Shown here: in pieces, positions 34,200 to 45,900 of the stretch
Numbering within the stretch: position 1 is the first letter of the stretch
Layout of the letters: each line of letters starts with the position of its first letter
Assembly (NCBI GenBank): GCA_958295665.1
Contig: OY282558.1
Location: 114,442,838 to 114,506,837 of the forward strand
Length of the DNA: 64,000 nt
From: Tipula vernalis
Taxonomy: Eukaryota; Arthropoda; Insecta; Diptera; Tipulidae
Direction: 5' to 3'
Made by a program: the position numbers and the translations under genes
Notes under the pieces: generated by a model
The model's input: the letters and a program-made list of their open reading frames with translations, nothing else
What the model was told of the DNA's origin: nothing
The model's database searches: none

Positions 34200-37100
34200 A
34201 AATTGTACCTAATTTATATACTAAATACAACACACTATATATACACACACAAGACACAAGCACAAAAAACACTTTACACTTTAAGCTCGGATTTCCATGG
34301 CTTTTTATTTTATATTTTACTTGATTTCGTATAAAAAAAAAATATCACAAACACAAATCACTAAATTTCCGCACGATCACATATAAAATAATATTATATT
34401 GAACACTTGGAAGCTTAAAAGCTCGTTATACATCTAAATTTTATGTGGATGCAAATTTTATATGGATTGTTAAATATCATCAACGTACGCTATGTAGTGC
34501 TAAAACAATTTTTTGTTGTTACACAATTTTTTATTCCAATTCAACAGGAAATTCATTTTGGCAACAACAATCAATGTACCACACACATAATATAATAAAA
34601 TTCCGGAAATTAATGATTCCATTCAACATATTCAACACAAAACATAATTTATTTATACACATACGTAGGAAAACATATATACAAATCAAGATCACTCGGT
34701 CACACAATTGCTTATTAAATTTATAAACTTCAAACGTAATTATGTTCATGGTTCAGGTGATTTCTATATTGTACACATAAAGGTAATAATTCTCATTCCA
34801 GTTAGATACCTGTTGTATATGTATATACAATATAATATAGTTTTGTATAGTTAGATTGGATTGTTTTCATCATGATGACAATACATAATAAAAGCTTACC
34901 GCACACTTTAAACAAAATTAAAATCTCAACACACAACAACTTGAAAGTTTTTGTTCCAAGTGAAAATGCGGTTTGATAAAAGTTAGAACTCGAGAATGAT
35001 ATAAAAACAAAAAGTTTTTCTCTGGAAAAAAAAATAAAAAACTTTCGCAAAAACTAATCAGAACGCTTTATATACAAACGGAAAAAGTTTGTGTGGAGAC
35101 TTTTAATTTAATTTGAGGATTTTTGTATTTTTAGCTTTTTTGTTGTTGTTGTTGTGCCTTGTAAGGGAGTTAAGCAGGTGTAAAGAGCTTGACAATTATT
35201 GTTTTCCAGGAATAACAGACGGATTTCTTTGTTTTATACTTTGCTTATAGACAAGTGCGGAAATGTTTAAATTTGATTTGTTGGAGACTGCAAGACTTGG
35301 GGGTGGTACTCAAACTTTCCCGATTTTAATACAATTTTAATTAACAAAAATAAGAAAAGTTCTAAAAATTTGGCCTTAGATTAGGATAAAATTTTTGAAA
35401 TTCGAATATTGAATATAATTCAAACTTTAGTTTATGTATTATAGTTTAACATCAGTAATGCAATGCTCCTGTTAGCCAGAATAAGTAACTTGTTAATAGC
35501 TGTGATGATTGACTAAAAATTCCCCCTCGATACAATTCTCGCAATATTACCAATCATTCAAAATCACCCTGTTTAAATATAATTTCTGTAAATTTTGGCT
35601 TTGTTTTTGTTTTTCTTTCAAATCGAATGTTATTGTTGTGCTTTGTGCATTGCTCCTCCTATGTATATGTAAGTTATTTACAATAGACGGAGTGTGTCTA
35701 TATATACTCGTATATATCCCTTATCCTTGTGTTATATATTATAAAATAACAATACATTTCCACATCCATTATGTAGACCAAACGCAACTTTTTGTCTAAA
35801 TTTTGGGAAAAATCAAATTTTCAATTGAAAAACCACAACCATATAGAGCTAAAAAAACGAAGAATCACGTTTTCACTACAAACTTCATCATCATCAATTT
35901 GGCAAATAATAAATAAACGAAATAAATAAGAAAAATATTTTTTTATGTATGAATGCGTACAAGGGATGAAACGTATTCTTAGTAACAGCCCTGTAAATAC
36001 AAAGTTGAATTTTCAATTTTGTGTTACTTAGTAATTACGATTCTTGTTGTTGTAATTAACTAGGTAATGATTTAAAAAATAAAAAAACTTAATTTATTTA
36101 CTTCACGTACATACGTAAACATTTACGAAAAAGTTAGGGGATTGATCGATACTCTAAATTGCGCATATATATGGTAGTTACAGATGATGTATGTTGTCAT
36201 GGTTAAAATACCAACTCTCATTACTCATTCATAAATCACAACATTAAAAATTTGTTGTGTTGATTAACATACTAATTACATTGGCGGCATAAACGGCAAA
36301 AAGTGAAGACAAGTGTTGATAATTAATTCATTTGCGAACAACAAAATACACCTCGTCTTTCAAAAATGAAAACTATAAATTTTATGATTTTTATGACAAC
36401 CTCCCTCCCCTTTTTACATGAAATACTCTTAGCATATAACTCAGTGGGGAACACATAAGGTTTCTTATACGTTTATTCTAATTCATTGCTGTTTGTGTTT
36501 TTTAATGTTATAACACCATCTCGTATATACCATTCCGCGTATCCCCCCTCAAAAGTTTAAAAACAACCCAAAAAGCACAGATGTGATTCTTTTGTAGAAA
36601 AATAAAAGTTTTGTTTTGAAATACACAAATCGTTTCAAGGAAATGGATCTCTCGTATCGTGTGTCATTAGTGTAAGCGAAAACATTATGTCCTTTGAACA
36701 TTATAATAACCATAATTTTATCTCGAAACATAAAACATATCAGCGATACGATGTTGCTATTATTATTATTGTGCGCTACTGGATAATGTTAACTACTTCA
36801 ATCAATTAACTTTTTATTTGTCTTTCGCTATATCATATACATTACACGCTCGAAGATAACGAGAAAGGAAGCTCTTAAGCTTTTTTCTTTCTTAATTTTT
36901 TCAATATTTTTAATTTGAAAAAATTTGCATAAATTATATTTTTTCCATCAGAAAATGAAGAAATGAAAATAACGAAGAAGATGGAAAAGTTATTAAATAT
37001 TTAAATCAAAAAAAAATATTTTTTACTTGAGCCGGTGCTGCGCGCACCCACAAAGATACGACGAATAGATAAGATATAGATTTCAAAAGGGGATCTTCTG

Positions 37101-37777
37101 CTGAATTCTTTATATCATATCTCGCGAGCACCCAAAAAAAACATAGAAAAAGGATACAGAAATTGAATTTTTGTACAAAAAAGGATAAAACGGAAGTATT
37201 AACTTTTTATTTACATTTTTAATTAAATTAATTGTTTGTTTCCCCATTAATAATAAGGAATTTATTATATTCCTTGAAATATAAGGAAACGGATTTCGAC
37301 ACAACAAAAAAAAACATAAGGATGTTTAATTTAACTGTGCGATTTTTTTTTTTTTTTTGGATTATAACGCTGATAGATGAACAACGACGTGTTCTTAAGA
37401 CTTATATTTTTTTCAAAAATGTTGATTAAGACATTTTGCTATACCTGTTTCTCCTTTAGCAATTTTTATTTGATCAGATCAAGGCCCGCGATACGATATA
37501 TCGTCGCCGCATAGAAATGCTTTTCCATTTCATAATCAGTTCAGATTTGGCTCAAACTAAAAATGTTTGAGAGTGGAAATAATTATCGCTTCAGTTATTC
37601 TTAAATAGGCATTGATTACTTTCAAAACTTGATTTGAATAACATCCAACTGTATCTATAACCTTTATTGCGAAACTTCAATTTGACAATAGAACAAAAGC
37701 TTTTAAAGAGTTTAATTAGTACCACAAATATTGTTTGTTATATTGTTCTCATCAATGTTTAGATTAAATATGGCGGG

Positions 37778-38044
37778 TTAGACCACACCGAGAGCCTCGG
37801 AAGTAACTCTACCACCATAAGTGAGTACAAATATTTTTGGTTTTGGGCATGGCACGAATACTTCCTTTTCATCAGGCTTACCTTCGGTTCGCCATGCAAA
37901 TCGAACATGATTACAGTTACACGCAAATTTCACAAATCCGATAGTGATAACTGAGGTTTTCAGTTCTCGAACGAAATTTACCGGTACATCCAGTTTATTT
38001 TTCAATTTCGAAAGAGATGCTGATGCCCCGGATTTAATATTTTA
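37778..38044 (-). CDS. Exon-like ORF, unknown protein
   Basis: Minus-strand open frame of about 88 codons ending in a stop at 37778-37780. It has unusually balanced composition for this A+T-rich window: SLSKLKNKLDVPVNFVREL, TIGFVKFACNCNHVRFAW, FVPCPKPKIFVLTYGG. No family is recognised. CCGAAG/GTAAGCC (boundary at 37882/37881) could act as a donor; reading through it instead gives a C-terminus ending ALGVV. It could be a host exon, a gene fragment or an old element ORF. A short resemblance of KSGASASLSK to KSKASQSKMSK in the 34.1-kb exon candidate may be chance. Confidence 0.3.
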
Positions 38045-38085
38045 ATGATTTTTTATACTTTCTCGAGATTTTCGGTGTAATTTGA

Positions 38086-38560
38086 GTTTTGCATGGAGGT
38101 AGCTGATAAGGATTATTTGGAAACAGTCAAGGATTGAGGTTGAACGATAGTATTCGAGAATGTTGAATCATTTTTCAATATTATGCGAGTTTTACGGGTC
38201 TTTGTGGCGCTTAGCTTCCAACTGTTTGATGCTGCTGGCTTTCACAAATTATTCAATAATTTCACGACTGACTGATATTATTTATTGAAATTATATTATA
38301 TTTATAATTATTGAAATTGTTCGAGATCATTTGGGTTTCTTAGAGATTATTAGAATTTTCAAGTGGAATCGCAATTATTCGAGTTTATTCGAGATTTTCG
38401 GTTTAACTTTGAGTTAGGTGATCACTGACTTACTTAGTTTAGTTGTTTTGAAAATTTTTTAAGATTATTCAACGTTTTCTATAGGTTATTCAACATTATT
38501 CGAGAATACCCAGGTTCGGATCGGGTAGCGTTCTTTAGAATTCACAAGATACTTTGAGAC
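38086..38560 (+). repeat. Degenerate TTCGAGATT-type repeat
   Basis: Loosely repeated words ATTATTCGAGATTTTCG, TCGAGATTTTCGG, ATTCGAG and TTATTCAAC, without a fixed period. The same vocabulary fills 61030-62200 on this strand and 53560-53960 and 55640-55760 on the other strand, suggesting one old dispersed satellite-like family. Confidence 0.55.
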
Positions 38561-39374
38561 TTTGAGACTTTTTTTTTAGTATTTTTGAAACGTTTAGAAA
38601 TTTTGATACTTTTTAATTTTACTTAGTTCGTATGATCTTGATTTTGTTGTTTTTTCATCATACTTTAGACCTTCACACTTCAGTCGTGTTTTGCGTTCTA
38701 CTATTTTTCCTCTTCTGGCGCCTACCGTGTTCTCCTCGTATCCAGCCATATTTAAAATTAACTCCTAGATATTTTATCTAAACTAGTCAAATATGTGAAC
38801 TAAATTACTAAACTATTTCATGTTTTCAAAGCTTTTTAATTATCTGAGAACTGGAGGATTTTCACAGTAATTCTTGTGAGAATTGCTCTAACATATCGCT
38901 CATGATATGGAAAAGTGACACAACTCAAAAAATTGCATTTTCGAGTTAATACAATAGAACTATGCGCAGTATTCGACTTCATAATTAACGACATTAACGA
39001 CATTTTTATATTTACACTATTAACCATCATGCGGCGCTTGTGTCACTTTTCCATTATGCAATTATCTCTTTTACCATTCAGAGAACAGTAGCATCATTAC
39101 AGATTATAGAACATTAGAGTTCGAACAAGAAACATCAAGGTAAAAATATAATAAAACGACACTTTTTTAGTTGCGACGGTTTTCTTTAATAAGGTAATAC
39201 ATTTTTTTTAGTTAAATTGTTCATTTTCAAAAGGTGTCAGTCTTGAAAATCACCAATCGTTTAAATCACCTTAACATTTAGTATTTTTTTAAGTTGTGTC
39301 AATTTTTATTGAAGGCGGAGGAAGAAAATAACGGTTCGTAATTTTTATTTTTAGTTGAAACAATTTTTGTTTAA

Positions 39375-39821
39375 GCTGAGTTCATACTTCAATTTGTTCG
39401 TTCATTCATTCATTCATTCATTCAGTAATTTTGTTTTGACGATTCATACTATGGTAAAATTACAGAACGATTTTGTCGCCATCTACTATTGAAAATTTTT
39501 TAATTTTTTGACATTTGTGATATTGTTCGAATTGTTTCCAAGTGTATGTTTAAATATTGTGGTGATTTAATATTTTTTTTTGTTTTTGTTTGATGGAAAA
39601 CTAAATGATATTTTATTTTTGATTTTTTCTGTTTGAAAATTTTTCATTTTTGTATCATGTTTTCTCTTTCACTCTTTGTTCGTTCAATCAAAAAGTTAAA
39701 GTTAAACTAACTCTTATGAAAAAATTCAGAAGAAACAATTTGTCATTTTTGAGCAATATGATTGGTCGAAAAAAATGTTTGAATGAATGAATGAACGAAC
39801 AAATTGAAGTATGAACTCAGC
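39375..39821. mobile_element. 447-bp TTAA-flanked miniature element
   Basis: TTAA at 39371-39374 and 39822-39825 flank perfect inverted repeats. GCTGAGTTCATACTTCAATT continues into TGTTCGTTCATTCATTC on the left, and its complement is at the right end (about 37 bp per arm). An ATTC microsatellite (39402-39424) grows out of the left arm. Non-coding. It inserted near the 5' end of the transposase-like gene, directly before its first open codons. TTAA use suggests piggyBac-type mobilisation. Confidence 0.85.
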
Positions 39822-39829
39822 TTAAAGTT

Positions 39830-42510
39830 GTGTCAGTTTTGCATGAAGCAAGCGATAACAAAAAAAATCCGTTAAGAGTTGTTATTTCGAGTTGTAACGA
39901 ATTATTACAAAGAACGAATTTACAAGGCAATTATTATTTGATTCACGGAAAAGATGTCTTCAAGAGGAATGCGTATGGTACAGGCCGTTCTCGAAAAAAA
40001 AGATTAGAAGTTGAAAACGAGGAAAGATCATTCAATATGGAGCCGATTCAAAAAGTTCAAGAAGTCGAGCAACTACCGCAAGATAAAGTACATACCAATG
40101 ACTTGTGGATAACTGTAGATGAAGTCCTGCAAAGATCAGAGCTCGATAATAAAAATGAAGTGGTGACTAAATATACCAAAACTTTTGAAACAATTGAACA
40201 TCAAAATGTCACCGAACCACCCCTAAGAAGTTTATTAATTAGTGAAGAGTTAGTAACTGAAGATACCGGCTTAATAGAAAAAAAAAAATTTAACGAAATA
40301 TTGGAATGCTGTAATGAAACTATTGTAGAAGACCAACGCTTGGAGAAAGGAAATATAGAGGAAGAAAATATTATAACGCGTCATGATTGCGGTGAAACAT
40401 CTAAAGCAGTTGAAACACCCGAAAGAAATGAAGAATGGATAACTGAACCAAATTCGGGAAATTTAAAAATTCGACTACATAGGATCAGTTCAACACAAAG
40501 CAATAGCAGTCACACGAAGCAACCCTCAGATGACAGTTCATTTTATGAGGACACAGATGATTCATTGGCTGATCCTCATTACAATAATTATCTAATTCGA
40601 TCATCAACACAATCAGAATCTTCATTATCAGAGTCAGATGCGTCCGTTCAATCTGATGGTGATGTCGCTCATCAGTCTAGCGAAGCTAACGGTGACGATG
40701 TAATAACTGAAAAAAAACTAACCAAATCGAGAAAAACAAATCCCAATAAATGGAATAAAAAGAAAATGTCAATACTAAGAAATAGTGGTAAACCCTATAT
40801 TTCGACATCAGCTACAAAGCGATCTATACAAGAAAGACGAATGGGGCCTCCTTGTGGCCAAAAATGCCGTTTAAAATGTTATTCCAATATACTCGTAAAC
40901 GAAGAGCAGAGGCGCGAAATATTTCAAAAATATTGGGGTTTGACAGATCTAACCAGCCAGCGCAATTTTATTTTTAAATGTATTGACCAAGTAAATCCAG
41001 CCTATCGCTACCAGAAATTCGACAGTAAAAGACGATTGAATAGCTCGTTTAGTTTTGAGATCAACGGCGAAAAAATTAAAGTGTGCAAACAATTTTTCAA
41101 GGCAACACTGGATATAAACGACCGGCCAATTCGAACCGTTATCGCAAAAAACGAAATGGGTTTTATTGCTGAGGACTTCAGAGGAAAACATAAGAATCAC
41201 AAAAAACTTGATCCATCAATAAAATATTGTATACGAGAGCACATTAATAGTATCCCGCGCATCGAGAGTCACTATTTACGCCAACGAACCACCCGAGAAT
41301 TTATTGATGGCGGTAAAACCATTGCCGATTTATATAGGGACTATAAAGCTGATTGCGAAAACAAAAGCCTACCTAGTGCTTCATTATCAACATATACTTT
41401 TATTTTTAATCACGAATTTAATATCTTTCTTCATACCAAAAAAAGATCAATGCGAGCTTTGTACATCTTTTATGAATGCCACAAATGAAGAAAAAGATGC
41501 CATTAAAGAACAATACGAATATCATCAAAAGGAAAAAACGTTATCTCGTGAATAAAAAATTAAGGATAAGGAGAAGACAAATGAAAATTATATAGTTGCT
41601 TGCTACGACCTTCAAGCGGTTTTACCTGCCCTAAGGGGTGATGTATCTGTTTTCTATTATAAGTCAAAAATAAACAGCTATAATTTTACAATTTCGCAAC
41701 TAAAAAATGAAAACGTTTTTTGTTTCTTCTGGCACGAAGGCGAAGGAAATAGAAGTGCGATTGAAATAGACACGTGTGTTTATAAATATTTGGAGCAAAT
41801 AGCGGCATCTTCTGGAGACACTAATCTTGATGTAGTCTTCTATTCTGATAATTGCTGTGGACAACAGAAAAATAAATTTACTGTTTCGATGTATATGTAT
41901 GCGGTCTCAACTTTAAATATTAATTCAATAACACACAAATTTTTAATAAAAGGACATACCCAAAATGAGGGCGATAATGTACACTCAGTGATTGAAAATG
42001 CAATAAAAAAATCGCTAAGATCAGGACCAATCTATATGTACCTCACCAGTACGTACCGATCATTCGTGTTGCCAAAAAAAGAGGTAAACCCTATAAAGTT
42101 ATTGAAATGGCCTATAACGATTTTGTTGATTTTAAGGACGTCAGTCGTCAGTATGGCAATAGTTTTGCAATAGCAGAAGATGGTCAACAAATTAAAATGT
42201 GTGACATGATAATAATCAGTGTGCGTAAAGATACACCTGGATCCATTTTTGTAAAAACATCTTACGAGCAAGACGATTACAAACAAATCGTTGTGAATAA
42301 CAGAAAACGGAAATCTCAACGCAATCCTACTTATAAGCTTCAAGAAGCTTATAAAAAAAACTTAAAATTTCGTATCGAAAAATATCGGACATCACGGATT
42401 TAATAAATGCTAATCACATACCTCGTACTTACAACAGTTTCTACTCATCAGTAATGCCTAGTGGCGCAATAAAGGAAACCTATATTACCTTTGAATTGAA
42501 ACTAATTTAA
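39830..42510 (+). pseudogene. Transposase-like gene of the DUF7869-type insect family, broken
   Basis: A long frame (39830-41488) starts in an acidic, Ser-rich, poorly ordered region. It then has a Cys-rich motif PPCGQKCRLKCYSN (about 40849), KVCKQFFKATLDI, DFRGKHKNHKKL and HINSIPRIESHYLR (about 41240), the order seen in a widespread uncharacterised insect family. A frameshift near 41420 leads to FFIPKKDQCELC, and a stop at 41553-41555 interrupts it. The frame continues with CYDLQAVLPALRG (about 41601), FYSDNCCGQQKNKF (about 41838) and KGHTQNEGDNVHSVIE (about 41949). After a further frameshift near 42045 come IIRVAKKRGKPYKVIEMAY and, after another near 42385, DITDLINANHIPRTYNSFYS, ending at 42510. 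D (YDLQ), D (SDN) and E (HTQNE or VIE) fit a DDE/RNase H-fold enzyme; this is inference. No ATG is present in the first codons; the true start is probably lost or upstream of the insertion. Confidence 0.75.
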
Positions 42511-42650
42511 TATACTTTTCCCTTAATGAATTAAACTAAGCCTTATTTTGTTTATTATTTTCAAATGAATTAAAATAACTTAAATAAATGAATTTATATA
42601 AAAAATTAGTTTTATTTAATTAATTTTCTACTTAATCAACCGTCACTTAA

Positions 42651-42848
42651 TTAAAAAAATATCGCACTTTGTTGAAGAAAACTGACATAACTCGTGAGGA
42701 TTTGCTAAATAAGGGTGCTGGATCTAACCCGAAATCTTTAATGGAATTAGTACAGTATCAACGTATTCTTGAAAGCAATAGCAAACTAAAAATTCATAAG
42801 AACACCATCTTTGTAACAAGTTGTACGGAAAAATATATACATATTTAG
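42651..42848 (+). pseudogene. Unidentified 65-codon coding-like fragment in the transposon 3' end
   Basis: Between the transposase-like gene and the right TIR, one frame is open for 65 codons without an initial ATG. It reads LLKKTDITREDLLNKGAG, then MELVQYQRILESN. Composition is protein-like and helical, unlike neighbouring sequence. It could be an old 3' exon, part of a second element protein, or captured host sequence. No family recognised. Confidence 0.35.
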
Positions 42849-42928
42849 TAAATTTGTTTTTGTTTTTTCGCTCTCCTGAAAATTTTGTTTTTTTAATTGT
42901 GACACTTTTTTATATCATGAGCGATATG

Positions 42929-45900
42929 CTTTCTCAAAACTTTTATTTGACTAAAACGTTACAAAAAAAATACAAAAAAATTAGGTCTATCCGACTCCTC
43001 GATCGACACTTTCCCCACAAAGAGTCCGTTATATATCACTAAACCAACCATTTACATTTTACAAACATTTTCCGTTATTTCGTGCAGGGGCAAAAAATTG
43101 GTGAATAATGGTAATATAAATCCTGTAACCCCCGGCACCAAATCACAGACTCACAATTAATCTTACATTATTTAGAACTGAGATGTATTGAACAGCATAT
43201 TAGCTCCGGTGGTACATCTTTAGTACACTGTTAAAAAAAATCCTTAAGAATTTAAATTACTACGTTCAGAGAGAATCCAAAATGTTCAAAATGTCTTTTC
43301 TGAAGATTTGGCCGTTTGTTCAGGTTAGAACGTATTTAAGGGCGTCCGATAGTTATTTGCTATAAAGATTTATATACCACTATATGGCCACTAGATTTAT
43401 ATACCACTACATATATTACAGGTGATCTGTTGAAAAGTTTGATATTACCTCGGAAAACAGTTCAACAAATTTTTTTACAGTTTTTTGTTAAAATGACCCC
43501 ATGCGATGGTTCTATTGACTTCAAATTTCGTAAACTGGTAGGTGATGGATTGTGACATTTATCATAAACATTTATCTTCAACAAGAAAATCTGTTTGTCA
43601 GTTTTCTCTGCCACTGCAACCCCTTCTATTCTCGAATAGAATAGACCAAAATTGAAGACAAAATGAATGAAGACAAAGAGAATTGAAGGCAAAATAACAA
43701 AAATGTTTGTCTCGAAGGACAGAAGGACGGACATGACCTTTTTTTAATCGATGTTTTGGAGCCCTTAATTAGGTTACGATTGCAATAACTTAGTTATAGT
43801 GGAAAAAGTAAAAATTCATAAGTAAGCCAATTTCTGAAATTTTGTAACCTTATCCTCCAACAAAAAAGCAAGAAAGCCTGGATTTTATTGAGTATGATGC
43901 GGCAATATGCCCTGAATTAGGGTCAAAAAAATAATTGGTATTCATTATTTAGTCATTTAACCATACCAGACAAGAAAGAAGTACGACGGACTATATCTAT
44001 ATCTTCTGCTGACATTAGACATGTCTATAGCAAAACCATTTGCAGCATTGTTGTGTTGTTCTGCACTTTAAGTCAAGGTTCATTTATAAGCGATCTCCCA
44101 AACTATTTCTTTTTATTTTATTTTTTTAATCCAAACGCTTGTTGGGTGTGTTTACTTAAATGTTATCTGCTTTTTGACAGGTAAGTTTAAGTGTCAAAAA
44201 AAAAAAAAAAACAGGTTGGCCTCAGAACTCAAATTTATTTAGATGGGCTTTAACGATTTATTTTATTACCATCCGGAATTCTTTCCAGGTTTTTTTTTGG
44301 TCAGTTTAAAAATTTCGAAATTTTCGTGAAATACAAGTGAAACTTGGTTGGCTTTCGATGTTTTAGTTTATCACCGAACCTGAACAGCAAATTTTAACTA
44401 AACGCAGTAGTTACATTTTTTTAGGCTAACGTTTTAACTTTTTCGTACAATGTAAAAGAAATTGTGGGCATATCTACTGGAAAAAGTTAGCAATTCCCAT
44501 GTCTGGCAAACCCATCTCAACCCCCATATTAACACAAACCTACACAAAAAAAAATTCCAATGATGTTGCAGAATAAATTTTTTATTTTTTTTTTGTGCGA
44601 TGTCAATGATATTAAAAAATTTTCATGTTGCATATGCTACAAACAGCCAACATATACGTAGATGTAACCAATCTTCTTAGATCAGAAAGTGATTTTTATG
44701 TTCTTTTTGCATGTTTTGTTCTCTCCACACCAATTTTCTTTTGTACCGACATTTTTAACATTACAACTTTCATGTATACGGTTAGATAGATCATGATGGG
44801 TTCATCACCTTTTCTATAAATGTACATACAAATGTATTTGGTATTTAGTTATGACTGAGTGATTAATACAAGGAAAATGTTTCGTCTGCATACCAAGTTC
44901 GCACGAAAAAAATTCCTAATTACATTTAAATTTTATTGTTATGCGCGAAAAATTGGAAAATTGAAAGTGGATATCCATGTCTGGAAAATTGTAATTTTCC
45001 AATCTGTAATCGAATCCGTTTATAACCGAAATTAATTTATAATATAATAACGAGTATTTTAAATAAGAAGTGTGCCGATAACACAAGGAAAAACTGTTAA
45101 CTAATTTTTCCAAAATACTAAAGAAAATTTATATTCTCATCTTATATCATCATCATTTTATGTGCGTGTGTGTTTGTGAGTATGTACGTATAATTTTATT
45201 TCGATTTTCATCTTCAATGAGCTGAAAAAAATAAAGAAAATATCGTATCGGGAGCAAAACTAATTTGTCCTTTTTGGGTACAAGTCGAGTACTGATGTAT
45301 AAATACGTACAAAGTAAGCAAAGACGACAAACGCACAAAATTTTTTCTGAAATTGTCATAATCATGATTCGCTTTCATCAAAAACACACAAACGAATTTT
45401 ATTAACATCACAGAATTTTTGTTTTGTTTATTTTTAAATTACATTTCAATTGGTGGTTGATGAAGGAATGAGAGCTGGGTGATTTAAGCGATTCGAATGT
45501 ACTAAATAAATGCATTTTTGTTTGAGATATATCACCTAGAGGGTGAAAGGTTTAATCAAAGTACAGAGAATAAGGATCAAACAAAATTCAAACGTCAAGA
45601 AAATTTTTTGTCATCGTTTCGGTTAATGAGTTTCCAAAAACGACCCGACGACTAATGACATTCAATTCAAATTACCCTGCACCATATCGATATTAAAATA
45701 TGTTTTTTTTTTTTTTAAATTCTTAAACAATTTCATCTTTCATTTTCTTAATCAAAACTCATTCACCTTTCATTGTATTATGTACGACGAGGTAGGTACC
45801 CGAAAAAAAACAAATGAAAAACTTTCCTTCTAATCGATTAAATTTTTTGGTTCAACAAATTTTCTTTTATTATTCCATCTACATTGTTATTGTTAAACAA

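Larger units (their letters stand above)
33011..38085. other. Non-coding region with two exon-like ORFs
   Basis: About 5 kb without transposon signatures, so it looks like ordinary host intron or intergenic DNA. It has short microsatellites (for example TATATACACACACA near 34237), TTGTTGTTGTTGTT at 35142 and poly-T tracts. The only coding-like segments are the exon candidates at 34110-34199 and 37778-38044, annotated separately. Confidence 0.45.
38892..42928 (+). mobile_element. About 4-kb DNA transposon with a DDE-like protein gene
   Basis: Left end 38892 reads CATATCGCTCATGATATGG then AAAAGTGACACAA. The right end, read inward from 42928 on the other strand, is CATATCGCTCATGATATAA then AAAAGTGTCACAA. 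This gives a TIR of about 30 bp with three differences. A further inverted copy of the inner part (TTGTGTCACTTTTCCATTAT) lies at 39039-39058. The element holds one long, decayed gene in plus orientation and a 447-bp TTAA-flanked insertion near its 5' end. No clear target duplication is visible at the ends (CTAA against CTTT). Superfamily is inferred from the protein. Confidence 0.75.
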
